Below, piece by piece: positions 60,774-62,029 of a DNA stretch of 62,029 bases (position 1 is the stretch's first letter; each line of letters opens with the position of its first letter). The notes beneath the pieces are model-generated. The model made no database searches and was not told where the DNA came from. It worked only from the letters and a program-made list of their open reading frames with translations. The position numbers and the translations under genes are program-made. This DNA is from Flavobacteriaceae bacterium (GTDB taxonomy: Bacteria; Bacteroidota; Bacteroidia; Flavobacteriales; Flavobacteriaceae): positions 73,629 through 135,657 of the forward strand of contig PBJZ01000018.1 of the NCBI GenBank assembly GCA_002721275.1. The letters run 5' to 3'.

Positions 60774-61315
60774 AGAAAATTTTAATAATATTATTAATTA
60801 TTGGTTGTGATACAACACCAAAACCATTTCCTGTTTCTCATAATGAAACACTTGATGGAATCCCATTTATTACAGGACGGATAAACCGTCAAAATCTAAT
60901 TAGTTATGAACATAGTAAGTGGTTTAAAGATGAATATGATAAATACCGTGTACCCTCTGGTTGGGTAGAGAGAAATAAAGGTAGTTTAAATGAAATGAGT
61001 TTAAAGCTTTTTTTAGGTACATGGTGTGAAGATTCTGAAAGAGAAGTTCCTGGTATTATCAAACTTTTAGAATCCTCGGAATTTAATTTTAAAAATATCG
61101 ATATATATGCAGTTTCTGAGGAGAAGATTACCCCTGAAAACTATGAAAAAGGTTTAAATATAGTAAACGTTCCAACATTAATTTTTTATAAAAATGGAAA
61201 AGAAATTAATCGATTTGTTGAGTTTTCAAATATTTCATTGGCTAAAGATTTAGAGGATATTATCCAGGGAAAAGAGTATTATAATCCATATTTTGGAATC
61301 AAAATAAATGAATAA
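60770..61315 (+). CDS. Thioredoxin-like family putative lipoprotein
   Basis: N-terminal lipobox-like LIIGC; LGTWCEDSEREVPGIIKLL and NVPTLIFYKNGKEI thioredoxin-like pattern. Confidence 0.75.
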   Translation: MKKILIILLIIGCDTTPKPFPVSHNETLDGIPFITGRINRQNLISYEHSKWFKDEYDKYRVPSGWVERNKGSLNEMSLKLFLGTWCEDSEREVPGIIKLLESSEFNFKNIDIYAVSEEKITPENYEKGLNIVNVPTLIFYKNGKEINRFVEFSNISLAKDLEDIIQGKEYYNPYFGIKINE

Positions 61316-62029
61316 GCTTGTTTTAAAAACAAAAGAAGAAATTGAGTTAATAAGGGAAAGTTCGATACTGGTATCCAAGACTCTTGGTATGTTAGCCTCC
61401 GAAATCAATCCAGGAATTACAACTCTTAAACTTGATATATTAGCTGAAGAATTTATAAGAGATAACAATGCATCACCTGGATTTCTGGGTCTATATGACT
61501 TCCCAAATACTTTATGCGTCTCACCAAATTCATATGTGGTTCATGGAATACCCAACGATAAGCCAATCAAGGAGGGTGATATACTTTCTATAGATTGTGG
61601 TGTCTTAAAAAATGGATTTTATGGAGATCATGCTTTTACATTTTGTGTTGGAGAAATAAATGATGAAACCAAAAAATTATTAAATATTACTAGACAAGCA
61701 CTTTATAAAGGCATATCCGAGTTTAAAATAGGTAATAGGATTGGTGATATTGGTTATGCTATACAAAAACATTGCGAGTCGGAGGGTTTTGGTGTTGTAA
61801 GGGAACTAGTTGGACATGGTATAGGAAGATCAATGCACGAATCTCCCGAAGTTCCGAACTATGGAAAAAGAGGAAGGGGTAAAAAAATTGAAAATGGAAT
61901 GGTAATCGCAATTGAGCCAATGATAAACATGGGCTCACATAAAATAAAACAACTTGATGATGGTTGGAGTATCTCGACATTAGATAATCTTCCAAGTGCA
62001 CATTTTGAACACAATATTGCCTTAGTTGA
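61308..62029 (+). CDS. map: Type I methionine aminopeptidase (3' end truncated by window)
   Basis: Translation from ATG 61308: MNKLVLKTKEEIELIRESS..., VVHGIPNDKPIKEGDILSIDCGV, GHGIGRSMHESPEVPNYG, AIEPMI; not in the ORF track because it has no stop in the window. Confidence 0.96.
   Translation, partial: MNKLVLKTKEEIELIRESSILVSKTLGMLASEINPGITTLKLDILAEEFIRDNNASPGFLGLYDFPNTLCVSPNSYVVHGIPNDKPIKEGDILSIDCGVLKNGFYGDHAFTFCVGEINDETKKLLNITRQALYKGISEFKIGNRIGDIGYAIQKHCESEGFGVVRELVGHGIGRSMHESPEVPNYGKRGRGKKIENGMVIAIEPMINMGSHKIKQLDDGWSISTLDNLPSAHFEHNIALV

Noticed and set aside
61759-62001. 80-aa minus-strand ORF at the right edge
   Set aside because: Antisense to map, whose plus-strand translation has clear motifs.
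1-62029. CRISPR arrays, prophage, IS elements, toxin-antitoxin or defence systems
   Set aside because: No spaced direct repeats, transposase, integrase, Cas, restriction or TA proteins among the translations; gene content is core housekeeping.

Overview
AT-rich core-chromosome window, most likely from a streamlined (probably marine) member of the Flavobacteriia (Bacteroidota). Support: a dcw cluster in the order mraZ-rsmH-ftsL-ftsI-murE-mraY-murD, the gliding/T9SS-linked genes gldB, gldC, gldJ and porV, and TAnnTTTG-like promoter boxes. About 65 protein genes are supportable, nearly all housekeeping: peptidoglycan synthesis, DnaG, QueA, AroA, Obg/Adk, PurK/PurE, GcvP, MlaE/MlaF, PdhA/PdhC, FtsH, CdsA/Psd, ValS, GpmI and Map. 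There is one tRNA-Gly(TCC). I found no CRISPR array, phage, transposon, rRNA or recognisable defence island, and no clear new multi-gene system. The best leads are: (1) porU appears to be missing from its usual slot between porV and gldJ; (2) all 11 convergent gene junctions have a gap of 6 bp or less, and 7 of them overlap; (3) an intrinsic-terminator-like hairpin abuts the murF start codon; (4) a DUF7033/polysaccharide-deacetylase-like protein seems to have lost its catalytic motifs; (5) pyrE and ddl have promoter boxes placed for leaderless or near-leaderless transcripts. Family calls come from reading the supplied translations; no database search was run.
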